Shown: one piece after another, positions 34,426 to 47,249 of the stretch
How the letters are laid out: every line of letters starts with the position of its first letter
Numbering within the stretch: the stretch's first letter is position 1
Source: Nissolia schottii
Taxonomy: Eukaryota > Streptophyta > Magnoliopsida > Fabales > Fabaceae
Length of the DNA: 64,000 bases
Reading direction: 5' to 3'
NCBI GenBank assembly: GCA_003254905.1
Contig: QANU01112002.1
Coordinates: forward strand, 288,640-352,639
Notes under the pieces: generated by a model
Seen by the model: the letters and a program-made list of their open reading frames with translations, nothing else
What the model was told of the DNA's origin: nothing
The model's database searches: none
Program-made: the position numbers and the translations under genes

Positions 34426-37098
34426 TCAAAGGTAACCCTTTTCCTTGCAACATTGAATTGAATCGTCTAGCATTTCTTCAAGGCTATGCTTGAACTTGAA
34501 TCCGGCATCTATGAGTTTCTTTGAGGTCAAATGTGGAAGTTTGAGACCTCTAATTTTCTTCAGTTCGCTAGAAGAGAGAAACAAAAATTAAATATTAGTT
34601 AATTAATTATAATGAAAATAAAAAGAGACACATGTTGAAAAGTTTTCCATATATAGAGGACTATATAAAACTCTAGTGTTGGTATCTGAAATTCTGGGTA
34701 TCTGACGAAAATAATTTCAGCCATTTCTTCACTTGTATTAAGGAATAGCGAACAATTATATCTCCCTTTTGGGTTAGGATGCTCAAGCAAGAATATGTGT
34801 GCTCTAGCCACATCATCAACATGCACCATATGGAGTCTAGAGGCACCAAAAGGATTTTTGCCACCTGCATAATCAATTTATTTTTACTGATAATCTTTAC
34901 ACATGGAACTTGTACTTACGTTAGTTTTTTATTCACAAAATTTGAACTTCAAAATTACGTTAGCTTTTTATTGGCAAAATTTGAACTTCAAACATTATTC
35001 AAATGACAACCAACATGTTAAAAAATATATAAAAACATTTAATATATAATTTTTATCCATTAATTTAAGCTTGAGGAGAAATCGATCTTGATAATAATTA
35101 TCGGTGTTTACTATTAATTTTACGTCTAAATTGAATATAATAATAATTAAGACTAATAAAATGTTTTAAGTTTAACCATTTGATTGACTTTTATCCATAA
35201 ACTGCCACACATGCAAATCAATCACTGATGTACGTAACTACTAAATAAGAAAAGTAAAATTTCACACTGCCCGAACAACCATTTCAGTCCAAAATTTTTA
35301 GTGGTTTGAAAAGTTGAAACTCAAAATTAAAGTTGATGATGTACAACGACTTGCAAAATGACGGTTCAAAAACAGCCATTGACCATTATGAATGACACAA
35401 ATCAAACGTAATTGTTCAACAAAGTTGGGCTAGATCAAACGTAATTGTTCAACAAAGTTGGGCTCGTTTATTTGAGAACTTTTTTCAAAAACAAAAAAAT
35501 AGTAGATATAAATTTTACTTAAAAATATCTTTAAAATGTACAATATTTATCTAAGAATCACAAAGCTAAAATATTTATAAAAAAACTGTTTGTATGGCAT
35601 TTTTTTTTTACAAATTAGAAAAAAATTATAAAAAGATCTAATTATATCATAAAAATATCTATAATTTTAAAAGTGTATACAAGTGCACCTTAAGTAGAAA
35701 ACAATAGAATAATGATATTTGTGGTTACTGATTTAGTGTGTTCATCAACACTAAGAACTCACATGTAAAATAGTGAAAATTTATGTTGATGTAGAGAATT
35801 GGCCCTCCAATTCCCCACTAGTCATATATCATTGTAAAATTCATACTATTTACACACGAAGTCTCTACAAAGTTTTCAGTGTTAATATGCATGCTTAAAT
35901 AAGTGTGTTCAAATTATAGTCATTAATAATTATTACCGGACCGGCTAGTTCAAACCAAAAATTGGTGGACCGGCCACTTATTCAATTCAGTTCATCTTTA
36001 TTGGCCCATATATATGTGATTCAAACTTGGAGCAAAGTAGCATAGGACCACTCTCCTTGCCACCAGGTCACAAGTAGACTTATGTCTGTCTAGGTCGAGT
36101 TTTATAATATGATGCAAATAACATAACTCAAAATTAAACAACACTTACCAAATAAAAAAGCTAGTGAGGTATAAATTGAACCAGGAAGCTTTGGACAAAT
36201 GAATGGCCCAAGAACAAAGCTAGGTATTAGAGTCACAACATCCAACCCATGCTCCTCTCCAAATTCAAGAACAGCCTTCTCTGTCAGTGTTTTAGAAATT
36301 GAATATGACCAAGCAAATGGCTTCACAACTCTAAGAAACTTTAGATCGCTCCAATAACTCTCATCCATTTCTTCTTCAATGTCCTCTTCCCCTCGCGAAA
36401 TAACCGCAGAGGCGCTCGAAGTGTAAACGACTCGCTTCACGGTCTCCGAATTCACACATGCTTTTAGAATTCCCAATGCACCATCAATGGTTCTTTTGGT
36501 CACTACTTCCTCTGGTTCATTTTGTTCTATATCAATTGGAGTTGCAGTGTGGAATATTCCAATGCAACCTTTAATTGCTGCATCGAAGCTTTTTGGGTTG
36601 CTAAGATCGGCGTCGAAAATTCGGAGCTTTTCGGCTGCACTAGCAAGATTTGTGAGGAAGCTAACATCTTTCTTGTGATCTGCTATGTAAATATTTAAAA
36701 CTATTACTTGCATGCGCAATTTTAATTACATGTCCAATAATAATGGTGAAGAAAATAATTATTGTACAATTTTATTATATCCAAAGATTAGCTTTATTTT
36801 ATGTCAAAAATAAAAAAAATTCTGACAATTTTGTTATGAAAGTGTAACATTCTCAGTAATAATACATTTCCCTGCATGTGATTATTCTTAATTACTTAAG
36901 AAATTGACAACCAAAAAGAAATTAGGGGATAAAAGAGGGCAAAAGATTAAAATTTTTGGTATTTTGAATTAATTAATTTTGATGATAAAAAAGTGAAAAA
37001 TTGAAATAATAATAAATAAATAAACAAATAAATAAAAGGCTTGCCTGGATGAGATCTAACGGTGGCATTGACGGTGTAGCCATCCTCAAGGAGTTTCT
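34426..37098 (-). pseudogene. Truncated vestitone reductase-like pseudogene, VR-C
   Basis: Surviving exons in transcript order are 37045-37098 (3' part of exon 1), 36149-36679, 34672-34864 and 34426-34567. Exons 2-4 match VR-D in length (531, 193, 142). The exon 1 piece reads [18 protein letters not shown]. It is preceded by an in-frame TAA and unrelated DNA, so the start codon and the GGTGFVGSW nucleotide-binding motif are gone. The exon 3 donor has lost four bases compared with VR-D (GTTTTATA instead of GTGAGTTTT). YSISK and HVDDVARAH remain. Intron 1 starts GC, as in VR-D. I judge it non-functional, although a transcript from a new promoter cannot be excluded. Confidence 0.88.
35401..35464. 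repeat. 33-bp tandem duplication in VR-C intron 2
   Basis: The 31 bases starting ATCAAACGTAATTGTTCAAC occur at 35401-35431 and again at 35434-35464. VR-D has one copy at the matching place (about 61840-61870), so the duplication arose in block 1. Confidence 0.9.
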
Positions 37099-37370
37099 TT
37101 TAAAATTCAATTTAACATTAGGGACTAAAATCAAATTAAAAAATTTATCGAAGACTCAAACCAAAGAAAAATTTAATAGGGTACAAAATCAAAAGTCGCA
37201 ATTTATTAGGGGGCAATAACTTATTTAACCCAATAAAAAATGTGATTCACACTTTTGAAATGCATTTAGCAGCATTTGTCAAATGTGGGTAAATGAAGGT
37301 ATGTCACGCACCATTCTTTAACTTGTGCATAGCAAAAACATGCCTAAATTCAATAGTGGAAGGAGCAATG
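37099..37370. other. Unrelated sequence joined to VR-C exon 1
   Basis: The VR-C homology ends at about 37098. What follows (AGGGACTAAAATCAAATT..., TTATTTAACCC) has the look of a dispersed repeat end. A similar GGGACTAAAATC...TTAATTAACCC stretch lies at about 60735-60808, beside the other edge of the VR-D unit. CAATG at 37366-37370 is the target duplication of the next element. Confidence 0.5.
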
Positions 37371-40300
37371 TGAAACACCCTAGCTAACTGTTTGCCCGTA
37401 CGTAGTAAACAAAGCTCATTAGGTTGTTGTCTACTTGGTCGGAATACCTTAGTCTATAGTTATTTTTCGAAAATAGTCGTTTAAGAAAATAAGGACCCAT
37501 TTTAAATTTTACATTTACATCGCATAATTATTAAAATAGAGTCATGCGTCAGAAAGAACAATATAACAAAACACGTAACTGTAGGATAGTAAAACATTCA
37601 ATACATATCCAGGTGGTCCATCAGACAAAGTCACATCATTGTATATACAGTAAGTAAAATATACATCTCATATACATAAACTGAAGTACTGAATACATAA
37701 GTCAGAATACATCACATCAAAATACAAGGACTACTGGAATGCTACTCAGTATGTCCCTGGCAAAAATCTAAACAGCTATCTCTCTAAGCTCATCCAATCA
37801 TAGCCGCTCATGGCTCAGCTGGCGGCTCATCTGCATCCTCAAAATAAGACTCATCTTCTGTACCTGAAGTCATAAAACAGTGGGAATGAGAACGGTAGGT
37901 TCTCAGTGGAAATAACTTTAGTTCCTGAGTCTCATATCAGATTATGTCGGACTTCAGGCCGCTCAGAGATCTCTAAGTGAACATACATACTAAATATCCT
38001 ACCAATTATTATCTGGCCTATCTGAACGGCTTTATCTGCTTTATTGTGTGATATGGGAACTACTCTTGTTTACTACATTCTCGTGCTGATTAACATTTCG
38101 TGAATATACTTAACCGTCTCGAGCGTGCTCTTGACGGTACGGCAGAACAGCAGACTATACATTCAGAATAATCACAATGCATAACAGAATACATTTCGAA
38201 TACAATCCGCATAACAGAATCATCAGAGTATGTATCATATCGTCATCCAACATAAACATAACAGAATCAGCAGAATGTGTCTAGCAGAGTCATCAGCATA
38301 AACATGACAGAATCATCAGAATAAACATGGTTAACAGAGTGTGCATGTGCATAACAGAATATAACAGCATAACAGAATATGTGTTATTCCCACCATAGTA
38401 ATGTCCTCTGTTGACACTAGTATGACGGAATAACCTCGCACCCTCAGTGTAGGCCGACACTGTCTGGACCTTCCTGCGGTGGGCTTCCACCTGCCGTGTG
38501 CCCCCTCGGGACCCCTCGACAGTGGGCGGATATTGTACCCCCACCTAAGCTTGCCCCCTTTCGACAATGCATAGGCGTGGTAACCGCACACCTCCAGGTA
38601 TGCCATATCGACACCACCTGTGGCGGGCTTCCACATTCAGGATGCCTCGACCTCCTGAAGTGGGATCATAATCGGCTCACGTGATCATGGCCTGTTCAGC
38701 ATGTGGCATATAGCCTTTATCAGCATGGGGCATTTGCCCTTGTTCAGCATTGGGCATTGGCCCTTTTCAGTATTGGGCATTGGCCCTTTTTCAGCATTTC
38801 AGCATTTTGGGTACCTGCAGCATGGCATACTTGTTCCCTATGGTTCATTTCAGCATCTTTACTTATCTCAGAGTTAATTCTAATGTATTTAACTAGGTGT
38901 ATCATGAATGCATGGAATGCTACAGATATCATCACAGATTACATGACATATACATGTTTAGTACATTTATCTCATATACAGCATCTACATTCATACAATT
39001 CAGCTAACGATCACAGATACAGCATTAAATACTAGTCTATGAGCCTCAAGAGGGTGCCATAAGCTTTCTCTAGTCTCAAGCCGCTCAGCAAAAACTGATG
39101 TTCGCTCAGCGGTTTGAGCCTTTGCGCCCAGCGATAAAGGTTGTATCGCTCAGCGGTACTGACCTCATCACTCAGCGGCTGCCACTTTCTACAATTTTCT
39201 CCACCGCCTTACGCCCAAAAATATCTTTTTCACTTTCCACGTAGGCCTCATCTCGCTCAGCGGTGCTTGAGACTCCGCTCAGCGGCCCCTGTGCGAGACA
39301 TGAAAACCGAATTCCTCTTCTCTTCCATTTTCTTCCCTTGGCTTCCCATGGCACCTGCTTGAGTTTCACACATAATCCAAGCAAAATAATCCTATCTAAT
39401 CGAGGTCACAAGACCCTTCAGAATTGTCTTTCTAAGCCTAGCATCATTTCTAGTATATATGCTCATAAAATCAAGATTCACATACATACACATACAAGCA
39501 CATAACACTTATTCACCATCAAAGAGGTGAGGAACTAAGGTTACCCACTTCCTCAAGAGCTTGTTAATGCTAGAGAAAAGATGAAATCAAGCCTTGCTTG
39601 CTTGCTTGATGATTCCTTGACCTAAAATGAAAACCTTGACATAATTAGGGAAATCTAGGTTATGGAAGCTTGGCTTTGTACCAAGTGATGAAAACTCACC
39701 AACTACTCTTGCTTGTCTTCTTTGTATGCTTAGGAATGAATTATGATGATGGGAAAGATGAACTTGAAGCTTAATAGCTTGCTTGAACTTTTCTTTGTCA
39801 AGAAAGGAGAAAACCTAGGTTATAGAAGATTAGGGTTATGGAACCTTGGTTTCTTGACTTCCACTTGGAGAGAACTCCTAGCCTTGATACTAACTTGCCT
39901 TCTTGATGGATTTGAGAATGATTGATGATGATGAAAAGCAAAGGATGATAGTTAAGCTTGGATGGTTATGGAGCTTAGGTCTTGAAACTTAGGAAGAAGA
40001 AATGAAATAACTTTGGTGTGTTTTGTGTATGTGTGTTTCGGGTTTGGGGGCTGCCGTGAGGGTTTTAGTCCCTTGGCCATAATTATTTTCCAATTTTACC
40101 CTTAGTGTGTTTTCGGTCATGTTCGCTCATTAATTATTTATGTCCGGACGTCCTAAAAATATTCCGGACATACCGTTGTGACCTATTAATTCTCCTTGGT
40201 AATATTAAATTCTTAGTTGGAATATTCTTGAATTTATTTTTACATCAATGTATTTTACAAACTCCTATTGAGTCACAATTAAATTCTACTAATACCTAAT

Positions 40301-40481
40301 ATCGACCCGAACGTCACTGGACGCTACGAGATCGTCAAAGGATTATTTTTAACTAATCTTACAGAGATAGAATTAATATTTGAATTTTATTTGAGTTTTA
40401 TCTCACCTTTTCCTTATTATTATATTTTTAATTCTTTCCTAGATAACATTTTAACTGAAGGGAAAAAGTCGGGTTGTTACA
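37371..40481 (-). mobile_element. 3.1-kb solo LTR-like element between the duplicated blocks
   Basis: On + it runs from TGAAACACCC to GGGTTGTTACA. On - it reads TGTAACAACCC...GGGTGTTTCA. It is flanked by CAATG on both sides (37366-37370, 40482-40486). The terminal 40 bases at 37371 are almost the exact reverse complement of the end of the element at 52753-56187, and much of the inside matches too. There is no gag-pol. It contains repeats of TTCAGCATTGGGCATTGGCC (about 38730-38800) and CGCTCAGCGG motifs (39080-39290). The absence of internal LTR pairs points to a solo LTR, probably of a Ty3/gypsy element. Confidence 0.85.
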
Positions 40482-40486
40482 CAATG

Positions 40487-41354
40487 CTACATATACAACA
40501 AGATTAGACTAAGAAAAAAAGACAAAACGTTAATTTCATTCTCTCTCCACAATAATTACTTTCTTTTTACTTTTTTTTCTCTCTCTTTTTCTTGTGTCTA
40601 TCATAAAAAGAAACCAACATAAAAAATTGGTTTCTTTGTTTAACAGTGTTTGTTTCTTTTTTTTTTAGTAGAGTTGTTTTTATTTTTTCTTTCTACAGAG
40701 TTGATTTTTTTAATATAATTTGATTCATGTTCTGGTAAATAGGGAGTGAAATATATAAGATGTCTGAAAAAAAAATCAATCCCGCTAAAAATAGAAGTCA
40801 ACATATTTAAACAAAGAAATTAACAAAATCCTTTGTCTAAACATGTTGGTTTCATTTTTCAGAAAAGTTGATTTGATTTTTTAGCTACATTGGATTCTCG
40901 TTCTAATTAGAAAGAGAATGTGTGAAATGAATGAAAGACCATAATGTGACATTGTGCAAAAAAAAAAGTTGTGATAAGAGAAAAAATAATATAATAATGA
41001 ATTATTTTTTATTTTGTGTGACGGTGGCCATGCCATACGTTGCCAACCAATTTTGTTTTTCATGTAACAATACTACAGTGAAAGTGAAAATTGTCTATCT
41101 ATTTTTGTTTTTTTGTTCCTGCCAATTTAGTTTACAAAAATTCTTAGGGCCTCTTGGAAGTTGGAAGCAATAGTTGTGTGTGTATGTGTTTTTATTATTA
41201 GATTTTATTCATTAGCATCATGATTCATAATATTGATGTGTGAAAAATTTGATAGAGTTGAGTAAGAAAAAGTTCTTATCTAAGAACACCTAAAAATCTC
41301 TTATATATATATATATATATATTTTTTTTTTTTTAGATTTCAATGTTAGTGGAG
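40487..41354. other. AT-rich spacer before block 2
   Basis: No gene seen. It has a short perfect hairpin (AAGAAACCA...TGGTTTCTT, about 40609-40637), a TA run (41301-41320) and poly-T just before the block 2 similarity begins at about 41340. Confidence 0.5.
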
Positions 41355-41381
41355 NNNNNNNNNNNNNNNNNNNNNNNNNNN
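41355..41381. other. Assembly gap (27 N)
   Basis: A run of N sits inside the duplicated upstream region. In block 1 the bases flanking the gap (GGTGGAG at about 23204 and ACACGG at about 23554) are about 340-350 bases apart, so the gap is probably far larger than 27 bases. Confidence 0.95.
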
Positions 41382-42281
41382 ACACGGTTTTTCCTATTCA
41401 AGTAAACTCTTTCAATCAAGATTATTTAATTTAATACTCTTTCAATCAAGTTTTACCTATTCACAAGTAAAACTCTTTGAATGCACATTTTAAATAGTAA
41501 CGTTATAATGTTTGACTTAACAAATAGTCCCATAGTTCTAAAATAGTATTTCTCCATTCTCAATTATTTCTCTACCTTTTTTATTTTAATAATTTTACAA
41601 ATATTTTTTCACTTTTTAAATTTAAACAATATTAATTATTTATTTTTTTAATATATCCTTATTAAATAAATTAAATACCAGGGCAATGAGAAAGAAAGAG
41701 AATAATGGAATAATACAAGGACCACGTTAAATAGAAGTAATTGTGTTTACTTTAAAAATTTTCAATCATTTTTGTAATATCATGATGTGAATAATTATTT
41801 GATATCAGAAAGAGTAATAATTAACCTGAGCTAATAGTACTCATATTTTTACTTCTTCGTGACTCACACATGTTTGCACCAAATGCGAGGATCATGCACG
41901 TTTGCATGCTGAGGGAGGATGATAGGCAATTAAGTAAAAATATAGTGAATACTCTTTCAACCAAGTCACACCTATATATCCAATTAAAATGGTGACTTTT
42001 CAGATTTAACAAATATATACGTTTGACTAAACAAATAGTTCCGTATATATATAGAGTTCAATTAAAATTTTTACATTATCATTTAATTAAAGTTGTCATA
42101 TAAATAAAAATAATTAACTCTCTCATTCATTACTTAACAAATCATGCATATTAAATGATTTAATTGATTTGATTGGATAACCGCATAAAGAATAGATATC
42201 TATGACTTACTTAAATAATAAAATGTTACCTTACATCAGCCGAAAGAGAAAGTATAGATATCTATAACTTGATGCCTCCCT

Positions 42282-42289
42282 TATATATA
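42282..42289 (+). promoter_or_regulatory. TATA box of VR-B
   Basis: TATATATA about 100 bases before the VR-B start, in the same context as VR-A. The region upstream differs from VR-A by absence of about 240 bases (present in block 1 at about 24191-24447). Confidence 0.7.
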
Positions 42290-42385
42290 GCTATCAAGCT
42301 GAACTAACTTATTGGAAAAATATAGGATACCACAAACAGAAAAAAAAAAGGGGGCGGGGGGTGGTGGAACAGAGGAAGTGTCCAA

Positions 42386-45245
42386 ATGGCAGAGGGGAAG
42401 GGCAGAGTTTGTGTCACTGGAGGTACAGGTTTTCTTGGTTCATGGATAATCAAGAGACTCCTTGAAGATGGTTACACGGTTAACACCACTATAAGATCTG
42501 GCCCACGTAAGTATAGCCTTTCGTTTTTTGATAAAATTTGGAATCAATCTCCGCTCTTGATCCTTAAAAAGATATTTTTTGTTTTAACGCTTTAGTGCTT
42601 ACAAAAAATTAGATGCATACACTTTAATTTTTAAGAGATTTCACGTTATGCGCGCATTAATCCCTGTAGCAATGAAAATATCATACCGTATTAATCCTTA
42701 AAAGCTTTGATTTTTAACAAATTAGTTGATCGTAGATAATTGTGCAAATGCATTTAATCTTTCAAACTAAAGTGCTATATCAAAAATCTCTTAGGGACTA
42801 AAGTATATAATTACTCAAAATTGTTACGAAAATTTCATATCTCTATCATCACTAAATTATTGACAGAATTTTTTAACGAAAAATACGTGATATATATGTG
42901 TGTGGTGGTTGGATGGAATAAAATTGAGTGGTTCACATATCCATTTGAAGGTCAACATGTATGTCGTGTCATTCTGACAAATAAATTCTGACAACAATTA
43001 TGATTTTTTAAACAATTTTCCTTATGACTATATGATATGCCAATGTCAAATTCATCTAGTTTATACACCTTGTGATCTATTTTGAAATATTAAGCAGAAA
43101 GAAAGAGAGATGTGAGCTACCTCACAAATCTACCTGGTGCATCCCAAAACCTAAAGATCTTCCATGCTGACCTCAGTAACCCAGAGAGCTTTGGTGAAGC
43201 AATTAAAGGGTGTGTTGGGGTATTCCACACTGCCACTCCAATTGATTTTGCAATGAGAGAACCAGAGGTGGTGGTGACAAAAAGAACCATTGATGGGGCA
43301 CTAGGAATCTTGAGGGCATGCAAGGATTCAAAGACTGTGAAGAGGGTTGTTTACACCTCTAGTGGCTCCGCCAGTTCCACCCATCCCAATCAAGAAGATG
43401 CTTTTGATGAGAGCAGGTGGAGTGATGTGGAATTTATGAGAGGCTTCAAGCCATATGGTTGGTCCTATGGGGTTTCCAAGACCTTGACTGAGAAGGCAGT
43501 GCTTGAGTTTGGTAAGCAGCATGGATTGGATGTTGTAACTATCATAGCTCCTCTTATTGTTGGACCCTTCATTTGTCCCAACCTTCCTGACTCAGTTGAG
43601 AAAGCACTGGTTTTGGTGTTAGGTATTTTCTTACTCTTGTTTCTTTCATTTTGTTTGTTGTTTCATGAATTGAGTTTGATGTCAATGACTCACCGATGTG
43701 TTGCCATACAGAGAGAAATGTTGTGTGCACTATTTTTATCTCAAACATCGTGCTGAATCTCATTTCATTTATTGTTAAATGAGATTTTATTAAGTGTGAA
43801 ATCCATTGAGATCACATCCAGTTGAGTTGGCTAGATGTTTTACATAAAATGAGTACATATAATATAACTTATCGCCCAAACATAAGTTCAATTCCTAAAT
43901 AACGTGATTGATCTATAAGTATTGGGTCTGATGAAATTAGAGGCATACTTTCTTTCATTTTTTTTGTTTCGTGAATTAATTAATTTTGACCTTAATGGCT
44001 CACCGGGTTAACTTTTCACTCATGTGTCACCATAGAAAAATGTTACATGTACTAATTTTGTCTAGAACATCATGTCAGCTCAGGACACACTTACAAATGG
44101 ATTAGATCTTAGTGAATGTGGGTCTATTGGGATTTTATTAAATATAAATTGATAAAGTGTTATACATCAAATGAGTATACATAATACAACTCAACACTGT
44201 AATATAAGTTCATTTCTTGGAGCCGGTGAGTTGTCTGTAGTTACCACTTTAAGCGTTTGATGAAATTGGAGGCATGTTCTGACCTGGATTGGGGGCAGCT
44301 TTCTGTCAACTTCTAAACTTTTATTTAATGAAACGAAAAATTGAGTTTGATTCGAATTTGGAACCATTTGAATGTCACTTACTTATTGACGCAGTCATGT
44401 TTTATAATTGTGAGAACATGCCATTTAATTTGCGACCCATTCTTTACGAGTTGGAAGCATATGTTTGACGGCATGCAGCTGTCCATCGAATTGAATATTT
44501 CGAAGTATTTCCTCTATCTTAGTTACCACTTCACAATTTAGCTTGATGGACCATCGCTATTTCTCACTTTCATAACATTTTTAATAATATTGTTGATATA
44601 CATCACCTAATAATTTCTCAATTAATTTTGTTTATTAAATAAGTGAATGACGAGTAGAATTTTGCTCTTATTAAGGTCAACTTATTTGGTGTCTTCATAA
44701 CATATACCAACCCGCAGAGATTGATTAATACTACTAGAAGTTAAATGTAGGTTCTTAGTTAAAAAGAAATTAATTCTGCAGGCAACAAGGATCAAATTGG
44801 CATCACTCGTTTCCATGTGGCGCATGTGGATGATGTGGCTAGAGCACATATATTCCTGCTCGAGCATCCCAATCCAAAAGGGAGATATAATTGCTCACCT
44901 TTCACTGTGTCTATTGAAGAGATTTCTGAACTACTTTCAGCCAAGTACCCAGAATTTCAAATACCAACAGTAGAGTGAGTTATTAATCTATTGCCCTTCT
45001 CCATGTAAAATGCTTTACTAAATACATAAATATGTATGAGATCTCTGTTTGATCTCATCATTGTAAACCTAATTAATATATTTAATTTGTTTTGTTCCTG
45101 TAGGGAGCTGAAGGAAATTAAAGGGGCCATTCTACCACAATTAATCTCAAAGAAACTTACAGATGCTGGATTCGAGTTCAAGCATAACCTCGAGAAAATG
45201 TTTGAGGATGCAATGCGATGCTGCAAGGAAAAGGGTTTTCTTTGA
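42386..45245 (+). CDS. VR: Vestitone reductase-like NADPH-dependent reductase, VR-B
   Basis: Exons are 42386-42506, 43098-43622, 44782-44974 and 45104-45245, all GT...AG. The lengths (121, 525, 193, 142) equal those of VR-A, giving 326 residues. The GGTGFLG motif, YGVSK and HVDDVARAH are intact. I count four residue differences from VR-A: Gln/Lys near residue 43, Lys/Asn in CPKLPDS, Val/Ile in exon 4 and Arg/Lys in the final CREKGFL. The two copies are therefore recent, and no loss of function is visible. Intron 1 lacks the solo LTR found in VR-A. The likely role is the same as VR-A, and substrate is unproven. Confidence 0.92.
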
Positions 45246-45375
45246 TCTTTTCATCCAACTCCTTGTTGACTTTTGAACTTGTACTCTTCAAGTCGTCAAG
45301 TTAATAATATAACAATAAATTGCCTAAGACAATGATCGATGATTTGGTTGGGTTTCTGATGTGCCCCTCGTAATT

Positions 45376-45600
45376 AAATTGGAACATTAAATTTGCAACA
45401 AGAAAACTGATTCCTGCAAGTTTTTTTTTTCTTTATTTCAGAAAAATGAAAAGTCTATTTTTACCCTTAAACTTCAACTTCAATCAAATTNAAATTGGAA
45501 CATTAAATGTGCATCAGGAAAACTGATTCCTGCAAGTTTTTTTTTTCTTTATTTCAGAAAAATGAAAAGTATATCTTCAACTTCAATCAAATTTTCTCTC
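45376..45600. repeat. Imperfect direct duplication around a single N
   Basis: About 110 bases starting AAATTGGAACATTAAAT (45376) recur right after the N at 45491, with a few differences. Block 1 has a single copy (about 28024-28140). A duplicated end on each side of an N is the typical sign of two contigs joined without merging their overlap. Confidence 0.8.
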
Positions 45601-46129
45601 TCTTTCTTCTAGATATTACCCGAATCCACAGATGAAGGTTCAACTAGTCAGTCTACTTAATTTTATCCACATGATTAAATTACGTTAGTTTTGACAACTG
45701 TACTAGTTTGTTATGGTAGTTAGAGACTAACACCTTGCTTAATTAGTTAGTTAACGACATAGCTTAGATTGATAGCTCCGGCATAAATACCTTGAGAGAT
45801 TAACAAAAAATGAAATCAGAAATGAGATCATCACATCGATGAAGCTTGTCATCCCCTGATGCATTCATAAATCCTCTGTTTCCGCATAATCTGAAGCTCT
45901 GAGCCGCGAGGTCTCAAGATTGAAATCCATTATTGAGGTTTTGGGAGATTTCAATCGGTCAGAGGGTGATCACACCACGGAATTGCTGATATTCTAAGCA
46001 ATTTTCTCAGAATTTCTTGAACAATCCATAGGTTGATCTGCATGATTGTCTTCACTTTGTAATTCGAGCTCATCAATTTCAACTCTTCTCCTATTTCAAG
46101 TTCGTCAATTACTCAATCCAATTCTTGAT
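45601..46129. other. Leader-like flank of the block 2 gag remnant
   Basis: Copy of 28150-28860 in block 1 without the 183-base solo LTR. It holds the Copia LTR-like TGTTATGGTAGTTAGAGAC stretch and AT-rich leader. No gene seen. Confidence 0.5.
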
Positions 46130-47165
46130 TTGAGCATCTTCAGTAAGCATCCATGCTTGTCCCTGCTCAAGATCCAACTTTGAACTCATCAACACAACTC
46201 TGGTTGGTCAGAACTACCATTGATGGGCTCGTGCAATTATGATGGCGTTAAAGGCCAAGAAGAAACTTCCATTCATCAGTGGAACTCTCCCAAAACCACA
46301 TGAAGATGATCTTCTCTTCTTTGCTTATGATCATTGTGATGACTCATACGTTTAGTCATCTTAAAGCATAGAACATAATGTCTTAAATAACTTGAAGTGG
46401 ACCCTCGTAGTAAAAACTGTTGACTTTTGGACCCCAATAAATGCAATGGCGCTAGGAGACCGCTATGGCACTAGGATCCACTGGCACAACTGCACTCTGG
46501 CAGTGCTATTGCCGAATTCCTCTATGTCCTTGCATGTCTATTTGTGGTATTGGTGTGATTAGGGGATATAAAGATCAAGACTATGAAATTCAATTCCTGC
46601 ACAGCTTAAATCAACAATACAATCATGTTCACTCCCAAATCATGATTATGGAGCCTGAACTTCTTGCTTCAACAAGAGAGGCAATTGTTTTCTGATATGG
46701 CTGATTCCTTGGTCCTTGCTTGTCACGCTGGTTTTGCCAATGGAGGTCGTTCTAGTCACAACAATGCTTCTGCATCTCTCAATAAACCTTCCAGAAAAGG
46801 TACCCAAGGAACACTTACCTCCAATAATGGCAGGTCTAATAACAAATACAATCCTAATGTCTCTTGCACCAATTGCAATCGCCGCGACTACATCGCTGAT
46901 AAGTACTGGCACAAGATTGGGTTTCCACCCAACTATAAGTCAAGACTGTTAATCACATCTCTACTGAGGGAGACAATGATGACACCAACAATGTTGTTTC
47001 TCATAGGGATCATGGTGAAGGATCAAGCTTTAGATTTACTCCAGAGCAGTATAGTGCACTTCTTGACTTGATTCAACTTCATGAGTCAAAATCCAACCCT
47101 CACACAACCAACCAGATTGCGTATGGGATCTGTCACCGGAATCCATCTACGGTTCCCCCTTAATA
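46130..47165 (+). pseudogene. Copia-type gag remnant, block 2
   Basis: Copy of the block 1 remnant. A 23-base deletion after MIMEP (about 46657) shifts the frame compared with block 1. The zinc-knuckle region is CTNCNRRDYIADKYW, with a conserved Cys also changed to Tyr. It is further decayed, and no pol follows. Confidence 0.8.
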
Positions 47166-47249
47166 GCTTTCATGCCTTCCTCCTAGTGATCGTTTTGACA
47201 AATTCTTTGAAAATGAACTTTCCCTTTTGAGGTCGTTTGTCAAGTCCAT

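Larger units (their letters stand above)
23195..37098. repeat. Segmental duplication, block 1 (VR-A and VR-C)
   Basis: Nearly the whole block is repeated in the same order and orientation in block 2 (about 41340-63578): upstream region, VR gene on +, Copia gag remnant, CACTA segment, VR gene on -. Similarity begins near CAATGTTGGTGGAG (23192) and ends inside exon 1 of VR-C. Block 1 uniquely holds two small solo LTRs, a 121-bp satellite and the 5' CACTA terminus. Block 2 uniquely holds the Copia element. Confidence 0.9.
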
